A DNA stretch of 64,000 bases from contig CM075194.1 of assembly GCA_037577475.1 (NCBI GenBank), positions 22,306,492 through 22,370,491 on the forward strand, read 5' to 3'. The DNA comes from Chaunax sp. Z400. Lineage: Eukaryota; Chordata; Actinopteri; Lophiiformes; Chaunacidae. The translations under genes and the position numbers were made by a program. The notes beneath the pieces were generated by a model. That model ran no database searches, was not told the origin of the DNA, and saw only the letters and a list, made by a program, of their open reading frames with translations. Numbering within the stretch: the stretch's first letter is position 1; each line of letters begins with the position of its first letter. Positions 35,507 to 48,800 of this stretch are shown piece after piece.

Positions 35507-38276
35507 TCATAAGGATGTCTCCACACAGGAGCCATTTCTGTGGAAAGATCTGTGGTTGTGGCAGTTCTCACTGCAATGGACAATGAGTACTGGGTAGCAA
35601 AGCGCATCCTCATAGTCTGGGGGTCCCTCGTCATCTGTGGTGAGGCGCTCTGATAGACAGCGGGTGTTTTCACTGGGGCTCTCCTGGTCATCCAAGCTGC
35701 CGCTCCTCCAGAAGCAGCTGCGCTGGGACCCATAGCGCCGAGCCAAAGAGAAGCGACTGCCGCTAAAGGGGATGCGGGAGCTGGCACCGGTGCAGATGCT
35801 GAGGGCGCTCCTTGAGAAGACTGAGGAGCAGCTGATGGCTCTGTGGCAGCGCTCACAATTCTGACGTATCCCGCTGAAGCTGGTCGGGCCCTGAGCCAAG
35901 TCCATTAGGCCAGCCTCAGAGTAACTGGGCACCAGCTGCTGGTTGGACCGAATGTGCCATTCTAATTCTGTGCTGTCAATGGTGTTAACACGAGGGATAC
36001 GACGCCAATATGGCCGATCATCACACGGAGTCACGGGGAGGTAATCGTGCCCAAAGAGCTTCTCAACACGATAGTGGACATATGCAGTATGGTACTCTGT
36101 GAAGACTCTGAGAGGCCAGGAGAAAGTGAGGAATGAGGCAAACCAGAAGACGTAGTGGGACAGATACCAAGGGTGGTGCTCTGGATCACACAGCACCATG
36201 ACATACTCTTTCAGGTCAATGTTTTTCAGGTGCATGCCCTCCCTGGCTTCCATGTAGTCATCAAGGCCCTCGTTGTCCGTGAAAAACCTTGCTCGTTGTG
36301 TAAGGTAGGAATTCTCGGACTCTACGTTAGCAAAACTGAAGCACTTGGTGAACCGCATCTTTGTGAGAGCAGACTTCTCCAAGCCGAGCAGCTGTTTTGA
36401 AACGTCCTTCACACCACAGTGACTGTAGTCAAATTCAGCCTCTGCCACATGGGTGTTGACTCGTTCGTGGTAAACCTGGGTACTGGTGTAAGCGTCTCCA
36501 TTTCGGTAGCGTGTGACTTGTCGCGTTCGGCGAACGTAGTGATAGCTGATGGCCTTCCACCAGATGCAGGGTTTAGCTTGCTGCATCCTTTGGATGCGCT
36601 CATAGATGCCCTCCACATCCACTTTGTGCTGCAGCTCATTCTTCACATGGCAGTGCCAGCACTCCACCAGATAGACTAAGTAGAGCATGCCCAGTAAGGC
36701 CAGAGGGATGTAGATATAGCCATCAGAGCAAGGGCTGTCATGGTACATCATGGATTTCCCTTTGAAGGCACTGTCAAAGGTGAGGCGGGTCACCTTGGTG
36801 ACATGACACCAAACCATCGCTCCCATGCAGCCATACATGAGAATGGACAGCAGCAGGCACTTCCAGAAACTCTCCCGGCATAGAGACTTGCTCAATGATT
36901 GCTTCAAGGGTCTTTGCTGTAGTCAAAACACACAAAAGAGGAAAATGTTATTATAAAAGGTATCACCCATTAAAAATGTTATTTTGCTAGTTGAGGTGTG
37001 CATAACCTCTGAATGATCAACAGAGAAGAGAAAACCAGGCTAAAATCAGATTAATCTCATGTACAACTGCAACCATCAGTTGAATATACTAGGTGTCAGT
37101 AGCAGGTTTTTGATTGTTTCAATTGGACCTTAGTTTAAAAAAAGACAAGCTAAATTAATTAAACAAATCCTTGACTGCCCTGATACATAAATATCCGGGT
37201 TAAACGAGGTCACTTCCTCTTTCTCCACTCTGGCTGATTGGTGTGTTGCTGGTTGCTGGACTGAATGTGAGGTAGTCCTGCAACAAAACAGCTCCAGCTC
37301 CCACAATCATGGTATCTGTATCTTATTGGAACTCCTCCTGCTAGCCTTCCAAACTTCCATTAGGAAAAGTGTCAATTCAAACAATATTTATAATAAATGA
37401 TTGATGAAATGAAATGATTTTACCCCCTCTATATATTTCAGTTTAACATCTCTGTTAATAAACCTGATCTGTGTAGCCCTGACTAAAAGGTAGGTGAATT
37501 ACTTAAGATTAGATTAATTTATTAGAAATGAATGTTGTACAACAGGAAAAAAAATATAATAAATGTTAATCATTCCTCTTGACCTTTAAGATGATTTTTT
37601 TTTAAATAACAAACTTTCTTAGGACCTATCTAGGCCCCCAGGGTATGTTTTGATCTTATGATTGGTGAGCTAACTTCTTTCACTGGACATTGAAAAAAAA
37701 ACATTAAAAAAGTTTACATCTTTTGTATTTATGTTTATTTTATTATTCTAAATAAAAAAACATCCAAAATGTGTGTTGTCTGTTGGTGTTTGCAGACTTT
37801 TTGCTCCCAAACGAACCCAGTTTATTGTGCATCTCTAGTTCATAAATTCTATATATTCAGAATTAGCATATCACACGTGGTACACTTGTTCTAACATTAA
37901 ATGAACGGGTCATGCAACCATAGTAACACCCTCACATCAGAAATCCCACTGGAGATACAATCAGTTTCAACCAGTGGAGGAGAATGACATTCTTTCAGCT
38001 CTGTGGATATTTTATTGTTGAGTGCTGGAGAGTGATGAGATAATGACAGCTAACTACAAGATTGTATAAATTATCTTGTGAATGAGTCGAATAACTCATG
38101 TGTTACATTCTGTGTGCACATGGATGGGGCAAGATCTGACAAACAGATGAGACAGAAATGCATTTGCTCCAAAGGGATCCTTGAAAATAACAGCCTACCT
38201 CCTCTCTGGTGTCCTCCTCGAACACGGTGGTCGTGCTGCTTTCACTGGCCGTCGCAGCCGATGCTGGAGGGGACAT
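35507..38276 (-). CDS. tmem151b: tmem151b, transmembrane protein 151B
   Basis: Multi-pass membrane protein of unknown molecular function, expressed mainly in the nervous system in mammals. Two coding exons on the minus strand: 38276-38199 (26 codons, MSPPASAATASES start, like human MSPPGSAAG) and 36916-35507, giving 495 residues. The joint reads EE|QRPLKQSLSKSLCRES. Hydrophobic segments: FWKCLLLSILMYGCMGAMVW, YIPLALLGMLYLVYLVECWH and YVFWFASFLTFSWPLRVF. The central block (CIWWKAISYHYVRRTRQVTR, YHERVNTHVAEAEFDY) is strongly conserved. The tail keeps the family's exact ending GSCVETSL. It is shorter than human 151B (about 566) mainly because the Gly-rich inserts are absent. The GSCVETSL ending and the MSPP start favour 151B over 151A. 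Confidence 0.92.
36917..38198 (-). other. tmem151b intron
   Basis: A 1.3-kb AT-rich intron between the two coding exons. I see no repeat family or exon in it. Confidence 0.6.
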
Positions 38277-38279
38277 GAT

Positions 38280-40783
38280 GCTGGGCAGCTGTTGATAATT
38301 ATAGGGCGTGGGGTATTGGAATAGGAAGAAATGACACTACCTTGCTCTGCAGGGACTCTCGTGCAAGATGAGCTACATGTCAGACCCGTGTCGCCATATA
38401 GAACCACTCCACCCATAAGAAAAGCCCAAGACGAGCCGACGGAGGCATGTTGTTGTGACAAATTCAGGGGCTCTCTCCAAATGAAAGAAGAAACGGAGGG
38501 GGTGTCTAAAGGAAAGCCCGCATCCTGCCTTTTACGGTGCTGTCAGTGCCGCAGTAACATGATCGGAGATGATGCTGTGTGAACCTGGTCCTCATTACAA
38601 CAGGAACTCGCTGTTTGTATGCAGGAGGTGACGCGCCTTCAGCGGTCTATAGGGAGAAGGGAGGATCGCTGTCCATGGTGCTGACTGAGGCAGGTGAACG
38701 GAGAGATGTTGTTGCATAAATCTGTCACTTAAAGGGAAAATCCACCCTAAAACTGAGTCGTAAACTGCGCTGTTCCGCTGATGATGTTGCAACTAGCTTT
38801 ACGCACAGACGGCTGTTATGACAAGATGAAGAGATGAATTGTAGCCTCAGTCAGGTAAAATTTTTGGTGGTGGTCCGTTTACGACGATTTACATGGCGGT
38901 GTCTGAATCCGAGTATCTGATTAATAATCTGAGTAATATGACATACAAAATAATTTTATTTCATTACAGAGTTTAAAGTCTGTCAACATAATGTACATAA
39001 ATGAGATCAACAGTGTTGAAGGAGTTTCTTTAATATTGCAGAGAAAAATATGCTTTCAATTTTTAGGGTGGATTTTCGCTTTACAAAATAAAATACCCAC
39101 TGTTAAAAGTTGGCAAAGGGTTTGATAAAAACAATTACAAAATGTAGGAATATTATAGTAATTTACGATGTGGTGATTACTTAAATAGCCTTCATCGAGT
39201 TCATCAAGTCATTAATCAATCATTGCTCCAGTTTGTAGGCTACACAGAAATATCTTTAAAGTTTGTAGAATTTTAGAAATAGATTATATATAATCTAAGA
39301 ACTGTACATTGGCGTATCTTGCGATTTAAGATGCTTTACTTGAAAATAAGTTTTAACACCACAATGTACAAATACTTGATTAAAAAGTGAAAATCCTGCA
39401 TTAAATCCCTGAAAATATGCATGATTTGTTGAATTTATTTAATTTTATTATATTAAGTGGTTACACAAAATAAATTTATCTAGATGCAGATAGATTTTTT
39501 TAAGTCGAGTTGATTGTAATTTTTAAAATGAACTTGCTTATTATTTTTTGGGTAATTTTAAACAAAGGTGGCCTTTTTAGGGTCACAAGTTGCATGGTTA
39601 TAGATTGTGGGAGGAAGCTAGAGCACACGGAGGCAACCCACATCTGCACATGCGCAGACAGGACGGTTTTTACATTTTCAGTGAGGCATCTACAGTAGAG
39701 CTGAAATTGATTTTTTTTTTAAAGTCAACAGAAAAAGAAATCAAGAAATTCTGATTAACATTTTATGCTATTTTTGTCATTTCTTTTTTTATAACCCACT
39801 GGTTAATCAATGAATCGACAAAATATTTTAGGTTATGTGATTCAGAGCCGTTGTGGACTGAAGTATATCATGGAGTCAACAAAGAGAGAAGCTACAACAT
39901 TTCCATTACTGATGTAAAGTTGAAATTAAATGTAAATACCAACAGTTTCACTGTGTTAAGTGTTTAATAAATGTTGCGAACAATGCAGCAACAGTGTACC
40001 GAACAGCTCAATAAGAAATAAGTATATATATCCACCTCTTAAAACAAAGGAAGGTTTGTATAGTTAGCATTTGAACTATGGATTTGAAATGCTGTAATAG
40101 GAAGCACACTCAATCTAGTAGTAACATCATTAAAAAATACTTTCATTAAAAAACACACATGTTCACTTGATTTGCCTTTATGCCACAAAACACACCACCA
40201 AATATCAAAATGATACGAAACTCTGGGTCGTATTTACATTTACAAAGTCTTAAAAAATACAAAATCTTTTCAGAAACCCTTTTAAAGTATCAGAGAGTCA
40301 AGTGAACTTACTTTTTTAGTTACTTTATTTAGATATTTAAAGTTATTTCATGCATGGGTCCACTTTAACAGTATAAAAATGTTATTAAACTTTAAAAAAA
40401 ACAAAATCTTTGTTTGAAGAAGATTAATTTATGTAAATTAAATGAGGAGTCCTGGTGTTGATCAAATTACAGGATAACATTAAGCCACAGCCTATTTCTC
40501 CCTGCTGACCACAATATGTAAAACTTCTACTTCCAAACTGTTCACTCCTTTTCCCATGGTCTCCTCTTCTGATGGCGAAGGGAACCCTTAAAGGGGGAAA
40601 AGAAAGACTTTGACTGGACAGCACCTCATCAAGGATCAACACTCTTCACAGGAATTCATAGTTTTTGACAACCTTTGCCAAATACACGAAGAAATGGCCT
40701 TTATTTGCTTTTTTTGGCTCAGATAATACAATCAATAACACAAAGGAGAGCCTGTTCTAACTACATATAACAGAGGTACTTAC
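38280..40783. other. spacer between tmem151b and the grxcr1-like exon
   Basis: Contains the presumed tmem151b 5' UTR/promoter (38280-38800, moderately GC-rich). A repeat fragment TTGTGGGAGGAAGCTAGAGC with GGAGGCAACCCACATCTGCA lies near 39605-39650, and a decayed interspersed repeat at about 39700-39850. I looked on the minus strand for the missing grxcr1 glutaredoxin and Cys-rich exons and did not find them. Confidence 0.5.
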
Positions 40784-41191
40784 AGAGTACATGTTGGAGA
40801 GGTTGTTGAAAAGCACTTGGCCTGCGCTGACTTTGTTCCTCACTCCTCGTATGGTCCCGTTCTTGCTGCAGATATTGATCCGTTTGTTGCTGAAGAGCAT
40901 CTCTCTCTTGGCACTGGCGTATAAAAGTAGGTCATCAGAATCACAACCACTCTCATCCACCAGCAGACCGTTCAGATGGCTGTTAGCCTCATTAGTGGGA
41001 GGTGGACTCCTCTGCTCTGCCTCTGGGCTGATGGTGCGGTCAGAGTCCACTGAGTCCGACACTGAGGCGCACCAGGCCGTTTCATCCTTGAACACCTCCG
41101 TCAAGACCCGGCCGCTGTTGGCAGATGCTACTCTAAACCTAACTGTTTTCCCAGTCTTTTGTTTCTCCTGTTTCAGTTTTGGCCCCTCCAT
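40784..41191 (-). CDS. grxcr1-like first coding exon (orphan; glutaredoxin exons not found)
   Basis: Encodes 136 residues starting MEGPKLKQEKQ and ending FNNLSNMYS at a good donor (TCT|GTAAGT). It matches the N-terminal region of GRXCR1, a stereocilia protein needed for hearing: KTVRFRVASANSGRVLTEVF corresponds to human KVRFRIASSHSGRVLKEVY, and NICSKNGTIRGVRNKVSAGQ to the human block with one-step changes. Human exon 1 also ends near here. The glutaredoxin-like domain and the C-terminal CxxC zinc-type repeats are missing. The 2.5 kb before tmem151b on the same strand shows none of them. A weak alternative second exon (acceptor at 40587, GSLRHQKRRPWEKE then stop at 40542) would give a 150-residue N-terminal-only product. 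It may be a relic of a paralog, or exons may be displaced. I chose the second Met as start because human GRXCR1 has a similarly short lead. Confidence 0.7.
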
Positions 41192-42877
41192 TGGAAAAAA
41201 GTAAGAACGTCTCACATGTTTTATGTCCCATTCAGAAAAGCCAGACTTGCTTTTTCAGCCTAAGCCATGATGGTATGCAATTATTAAACAATAAAAACCC
41301 CACTCACGTGTGAAAATGAGCTGAAAATGCCCAGAGTACAAAAACTAGACACTCAAATGCTTAATAATAGATGAACTTCTGCCATGGTAACAGCTAAAAC
41401 AGGCAAACAGTAAATTGATATTACCATGTTCAATAATTGATCAGGGTTAGTTTTCAAATAGCAGAGGGATTACAGACCCGTGTCATAGATATACTACCAG
41501 GATACGCTCTGCTATACAAGCACCGTCTGAACCATTACCCTTAAACATTACAGATAACCCTGAAGTAAGACAAGAGGAAGAAGAATTTATCAAATAGATG
41601 TAACCTTAACAGCAGTTTATCAAATTCCTGTAAGGTTTACATTACAGAGCTAAGACAAAGCTCTTTTTTTGTTAGTGTTATTAAAAGTTCTGATGTTGTG
41701 TTTTATCATCAGGGGCATACAGTGTTTACAATAACTCTAGGTGGCCGTCAAATCAAATCCATATATAGTCATGAAGAATTTTCAGAAGATATAGTCATTT
41801 AGACATTGTTACTGAAGAAAAAAAAATACCAATGCATCCTGATTTTACTGTTAACCTGATAAATCTGATACTCAGTCTGTAAATCCAGGAGTCCCCCTGT
41901 AGCATTAAGGAACTCTTGGTGCTCCAACAAACTCTTGAACTCCGTCACTGCAAGCATACATCAGATGCTTACTTGGTTGAAAGAGGAATGATTCTTTTTC
42001 AGCATTAAAGCCTCTTTTATATTTTCACAGCTGAGTTACAGGGGAATTTGAGAAAAAATGGCTTTATTACATCTGTCTTGGAGCTCATACTCTCAACCTT
42101 GTCTGTTTGTTTGTTGCAGAACTTGATTTTAGATAAGGCTTGATTGAACTAAAGGGGACTGCTGGGCCTTGGTGGAGGTCTGTGCTCCACTGAGTGCCAT
42201 TCTAGTTCAAACATGTGATTATTTGCAGCACAAATAATGGGATATTCAGACATATGTTTCACATCTACAGTATGCCATCTTTCACAATGGCATTCTGAAT
42301 TTTGATTCAACTTATGTTATGTCAGATGTATTCTTGTATTGTATTTGCTTAGTGGAGTGTAAAAACATATCCCCACTCTATTTCCAAATATCAGAATATC
42401 ATACAACTATAGCACTCCTTCCATTGTTGATGGCAAAAAGACATACATTTTACATACATACCTAAATTAACATCTCTGGTATTAATGACCCTATTCGCAA
42501 TATTATATCTGAATGGTAATACAAATATTTTCCTCTAGCAGACACAATCAATGCCTCCTTTTTTTTTATTGAAACTTTATAGCATACATTAATTACATGT
42601 CAAAATTAACAAACAGAAATGACCACATAAACAGAGGAAAAGTTACAAAAATAAAGAAAACCATAAATCAATGAAATTAAATAAGGAAATAAAAATAAAT
42701 AAATAAAATAAAATAAATATAAGAAAAGAAGTGTATAAAAGCCGGGGGAGAATGAAGGAACCTCTCACCGAGCTGGAGCGGAGCGTCAACCTGTAGTTCC
42801 ACCCCGGACCTCTAGATGGTGCTAATGACTTACATCAACCCCTGAAGCAGCTGGGGGACCACACGTGTGTTGTCAAC
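41192..42877. other. spacer between divergent grxcr1-like exon and utp25
   Basis: A 1.7-kb divergent spacer, AT-rich. The segment 42550-42720 is T/A-rich and looks like a decayed retroposon tail. The stretch 42745-42877, just before the utp25 ATG, is GC-richer and is the likely utp25 promoter and 5' UTR. Confidence 0.5.
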
Positions 42878-45800
42878 ATGGGCAAAAGAAGGCAGAAAAA
42901 TCAACTTTTCACCAACTTATCCAAGAAACAGAAGAAACACTTGAAGGAATATGGAGAGGAGCATCCATTCCATGATGTGTAAGCAGTGCAGTAAACTCCG
43001 GCCTGTCTTAAACAATGACGCTGCTTTTATGTTGGCTAACTAGCTAAGTTACGTTCAGAGAGCTGTGGGCACAGATCATCCAGACACCGTGGCTAGCCTA
43101 TGTTAGCAGTAGTTATATATTCTGCTCTCAATAGTCTCATCTTTAAATGTGGTTTGTGTTTATTTTTCCTTAGACAGTTCGTTTAAAGTGCACCACACTG
43201 CAGAGAGAAACGTTTTAACACACAACTGAGAGGGTTTTTGAGGTGACACGTCGAAATAGTCTCATATCAGATGTATGCAAATACTTGTTAGCAAAGTTGC
43301 TAATAAGCAACTAATAGCAATAGCAAATAGAAGGAATGGCATAAGGTTAAAGTTAAGTGACACATAGCTGACACACCCATCTGTTCATACATTATAGCCC
43401 TGTGTTAATATCCAGTTCCATCCCTGACATCGACTGTAATCTGCATATAACTGAGCTGTGTGATGAGTTTTAAAACTTAAAACATGTTCCTCAAACACAC
43501 AGACATCCTCTCCGATATGAACAAACATTCAACGTGCTTCCAATAGTCATAAACACACTGTTGGATCCAATATTATTCAGTTTCCATTTTGTGTTATGTA
43601 TATTTGTAAAATATACTGTTTATCAGCTGTTCGGAGCAACCAAATCACACAAGAACAGACAGACAACAGATTTAAAGTCGTTTCTCCACATTCAACGCAA
43701 AACTTTTACAGACTACTGCAGTCTCAAAATATTTGAACCTCCTGTATTTATGAATCAATTCAGGTTATTTATGTAGCGCCAAATTACAACTAAAGTTATA
43801 TCAAGGCACTTTCCAAAAAGAGCAGGTCTGGACTGGACTCTTTATTCTAAAGAGACCCAACAATCCCCCGTGAGCAAGAACGTGGAGACGGTGGAGAGGA
43901 AAAACGGCCTTTTAACAGGCAGAAACCTCGAGCAGATCCAAGAGTCATGGTGTGAAGCCCTCTGCTTTGACCGGTTGGGGTGAGAGACAGAGAGAGATAG
44001 GGAGGATAGGTGGAGAGAGAGAGGGACAGACATGTTCAACCACAATAACAATAACAGCTATTATAATAGAGATATTACAGGTTGTAGTATTTGTAATAAC
44101 TACTACAATAAAAGCACTGATAATAATGATAATATTAATAATGATGATGATAGTAATAGTAAGAGTGATCATAATAATGGTGGTAATGATGATGTCAGTG
44201 ACTGTCAGCCATTATTCCATGCAGCAGTAGATCCAATCACAGTCCACGGTGACCTGCTGGATGAGAAAGCACAAAGACTCCGGGGAAGAAGTCAAGTTAG
44301 TAACATGAATTAATGAGACATGAGTGTGTAGAGAAGAGGAGAGAGGAGCTCAGTGCATCATGGGAAGTCCCCCAGCAGTCTAGGCCTATAGCAGCATAGC
44401 TAAAGAATAGCCTAAGCCAGCCTTAGTTATAGGCTTTATCAAAAAGGGACGTTTTAAGCCTCCTCTTAGATGTAGAGAGGGTGTCTGCCTCCTGGACCCA
44501 GACTGGAAGATGGTTCCACAGGAGAGGAGCCTGATAACTGAAGGCTCTGGCTCCCGTTCTACTTTTGGAGACTGCAGGGATCACAAGTAACCCTGCATCC
44601 AGGGAGCGTAATGTTCTAGATGGGTAGTAGGGTACTACGAGCTCCTGAAGGTATGTTGGTGCCTGACCATTAAGGGCTTTCTACGTGAGGAGAAGGATTT
44701 TAAATTCTATTCTGGATTTTGCAGGGAGCCAATGCAGAGAGGCTAATACAGGAGAGATATGATCTCTGATACTAGCTCTGGTCAGAACACCTGCAGCAGC
44801 ATTCTGGATCAGCTGGAGAGTCTTTACAGACTTGTTGGGACAGAATGATAATAGGGAATTACAATAGTCCAGCCTGGAAGAAACAAATGCATGGATTAAT
44901 TTTTCTGCATCTTTTTTAGACAGAATGTGCCTGGAAGAAGTTGTTAAAACACTGTGCCTTCATAGACTTGCTTTATCGTTAGACTCCCAACGTTTTTTTT
45001 TGTTTTTTTTCCTGTTAAGGCCTAAATTTACATAAGGGGTATATGTCCGATCTCCAAGACTTACTTACATCACCGCTGACCCAAAAGCACAAAACCATCA
45101 TGCAAGAAAATAAAGTAGCAATAAAAGTAGCATTTTGTGTTATATTTGGGGAAAAAAACCCACTAGTAATATCTATTGGATTGATTTGTGTTTGTCAAAC
45201 TGTTAAACTCGAAACCTGTTCGTGAAACACACAGATATCCTCCCTTTTGTGAACAATCAACATTAAATCCAGTAATAAACATGATCTTTATCGATAGAAA
45301 ATATTGATTGCAGTCTCCTAAAACACCTTAATGGGGAGGCTTCCCTGTCTTAACCTTAGCTCAGGGATCATATGGAAAACAGCAGAGCTTTATTTTTCCT
45401 CCATGCACTCTAAACCCAACATGTTAACAAGAAGCCAAGACAAAGATGTTCATTATTTAGTCAAGTTTCTTTTAATGACATGCTTGTTGACTAAGTAACT
45501 ACATTTTCCTATGTGTTTATTCAGAGTTGGTCAAGTCCCTGAAAGAACTGAAATAGTGGAACTGGTGAGTGTCACTGTCATAAAATGTATGCAATGAGGT
45601 TGATTATTGTAGTAACTGTCACCAAATGAAGGTAAAGACATAGACCTGACACATCTGTACATAGAGAAGCTCTGGACAGTATAGTCATTGATATACTCCA
45701 GACAGTTTGTAGTGTTTAGCACACAACAATATAATAATATTAAGAATGAGGTCTTCTGTCCTCTGTTACAGCCAGCAAGCCCAGAACACTCTAACATTGA

Positions 45801-48800
45801 CCTTGATGAGCTGGAGGAGGAGGAATCAGAGCAAAAAACAGCCTACCAGAAACTTCTTTCCACTCTCAGCCAATCTTCCTGCAATGAGCAGAGCGAAGAG
45901 GAGAGCCTAGGTGATGAAGAGGAAGAGGAGCAGCTTCATGTTGAAGGTGTGTTATTTATTTCCTGCACACCGGAGACCGTATAGGCCACAATATCACAGT
46001 GAACTGAGCAATTTTGTGCTTTTTTTTTGGTTCTTCTTTTTATTACAGACGATGGTGTTGGAGTTGATGATGACAGTGAGGATGGTGATGAAGGGGAAGC
46101 GGGCGAGGAAGAAGCTGAGGATGCAGATGAGGCTCTGAATGAAGCAGTGGAAGGGCATGTGAGTGAGGTTGGAGTCCAAGAGTTCATAGATAAGGATCAT
46201 GAGTCCCAGTTCTGTCTGGAGACCAACTTCACTGAAGAAAGAGGACAAGAGGACACTGGAAACACTGCAGGCAGCAACGGTAAGGAATTCTTTATTATTA
46301 TTATTATTATCATCATAAAGAAAGCTTCTTTATAATACAGAAAGTGTTAGAAATGAGTTTTAATAGTGCTTATGACATGCAGATGCTCTGACATGCTTAT
46401 GCCCTGACATTTATTACAAAAATACACAATTAGTTTTGTAAATCAATCAGAGAGAAACTTCCCAGTTTGTTTAGCTACAGCAAATCCTCTGTGCTCGTGT
46501 TCAATCTGCCTCGACACCTCTTTGAGTCTGAGCCAGCTCCTCTCTATGAAGCCTCATATCACCTCCATTTGATTCTTCTGTCTCCGCTCTTTGCCTCATC
46601 ATGCTTGTTTGTGTTATCCCTGGCTGCGCATCCACCAGTTGACGATGACAACGTGTCATTTTTCGACTGTTTGAATGTGGAGTTGTCCACAAAAAAAAAA
46701 AAAAAAAAATCCTGCATAATCAGTGTTCATTCCCCAAAGACCACTTTGATAATTTAGCCCGAAAAGCTGTGTGTTTTGCAGAATGGCCATGTCTTGCAGA
46801 TGAACTGTAACCTCTCCCCCCAACTTAAGCCCCTCCCTCTCCAGACTTTACATGTTCCTGATGTCCAAATGTAGAGATTTATAATGCAGGTTTCTGACCA
46901 AAGATGAAGTTAAGCTATATGTTTTATGATTTATCAGCATATCATTAGATGAAATTTAAGGTTATCTAATGTTTGGATGTTGTCAAAGCGAAAGACAGTC
47001 AAAACAAGGAAGGTGTTTTGCCACACCTACACAGTCCTGAGAAGTGTTCTCAACAGAGAACATTATGAACATTCATTTTCACTCAGATTTGACAAAAAAT
47101 GACCAGCTTAAGGAGACACTAAAGTCTGATACATATGCATTTTACTGTTGAGGAAAAATACTGTAATTTCAAATTGCATTTTATTTTTTTAATGTTTTCT
47201 CACATGCATTACCCTAAATTCCCTGTTCAGTAACTTTTAAGAGATTAAAAGTTGTTTTTTATGTCAGTTTATTTTTAAAACTAATAGAGCAGTCAGTAGA
47301 GCACATACCTCTGCTAAGGCCCAAGAGTCCATTTAAGAAAAATAGCCCTACGTCGTAATGTAGAGTGAAAAAAATAATGGAACAGCCACTTTATGCCAAT
47401 TTACTCCAAAATCTTATGTTATCTTCCTTACCATGTGCCCCATGCTTTTCACCCAGTGTCATGGTAATTGACAAAAATGGTCAAAAAGCCCCACAATGTT
47501 TAAAGAAGTGGGGGGGGGCCCTCTTTATCCGGATCCACTCCAAAGTCTAATAGGTTCTTCTTTGCTACATGGAGCATCCAACACTTCTACAAAGTTTTTT
47601 CAATATCCGCCTGTTTTTTTTTATGGTTGACAGATGAAAATGCTGAGAAAAAAAGCCTGATTTTGCAATGTTAAAGAAAGTGGAAAAGAAAATGCCCAAA
47701 CCTCTTATCAGGTTTCATGAAAACTCGTCAAATAGTCTTTTGTGTAATCCTGCTAACAGACATTAAACGAGCCACAGATGCAGGTGGTAACGTAACCTGC
47801 TTGGCGGTGGTAATAAGTGAAGTGCTTGCTCAATAATAACATTTGAATAATATGATTTGATTTACAGTCTTTGTTCTGCATACGCAGACATGTTCTTACA
47901 GCATTTAGAGACAGAACTTGGTGAAGAGGATGTGCAGAAGATAACGTCTGGCAGCAAAGCCAAGTCTCAGATCACGGTATTATCTGCTCAATTAGACAAA
48001 ATTGACCATCTTTTTGTTTTTGTTGTTGACAGTTTGTGTGCTTTACTAACATTTCTTTTCCCCTCTTTTAGTGGCCAAAATTGGGCACTTTACTCTTAAC
48101 CAGTCCACTGGAGAGGTTTGGTTCCATCAGCCCATACAAAGACACCAACTCCCTCAGTTACCACAGTCTTCTGGAGGCTCGCTGGAAGGATCTCAATCCG
48201 ACCACCAACCCTAATGGTGTGGCTGAGGAGGTCAGCCCAGTAGAGCTTGAACTGTTGGCTCTTATGGGCTCCTACAAGGACCTCTACTATCCAGAGGCGT
48301 GTCCTCTGAGCAGGGGCCCGCAGGTTCGTAGTGCTTATTGCCTCCATGTTCTAAACCACGTGCTGAAGGCCAACTCCAACGTCCTAGCTCACAACGTGCA
48401 GCGAAGAGAGCAGAAAACTCAGGCTAAAGCTGGAGCTGAGCCTCAGGACGAACCTAGAGACCAAGGACTGACCCGGCCCAAGGTAAAGTCCTGGTTATTA
48501 GGCCTTCTTAACAAAGATCCATGTAACAATTCTCAACATCATCAATACTTATCTCATTAATTTAGAATTAGTCCGATGATATCCTCTCTAACACTTTTCA
48601 CTTTTCTGAATTCTTCCACTTTGACACAAATGACCAAAAATTGTTGTATTTTTTTTTCTGCTTTGTTGTAATGACTGTCATGAATGTGTCAGGCCCTGAT
48701 TCTCGTTCCGTTTCGAGGCGGAGCCCTGCGAGTCGTCCAGACGTTCATCAGCTTTCTTGAGTCCAAAGGCAGGAAGATATTGGTCAGCAACAAGAAGAGG

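Noticed and set aside
43945..44313. Open frames on both strands over the ATA/ATG-rich stretch in utp25 intron 1
   Set aside because: Low-complexity translations (runs of I, V, N, D) inside a dispersed repeat; no protein family.
45936..46248. Antisense Ser/Pro-rich open frames opposite utp25 exon 4
   Set aside because: Shadow of the acidic GAN-rich utp25 coding sequence on the other strand.
47857..47887. Earlier acceptor (TTTACAG at 47861-47867) for utp25 exon 5
   Set aside because: Using it puts a stop codon in frame. The acceptor ending at 47887 restores phase and the conserved D-FLQH-EL motif.
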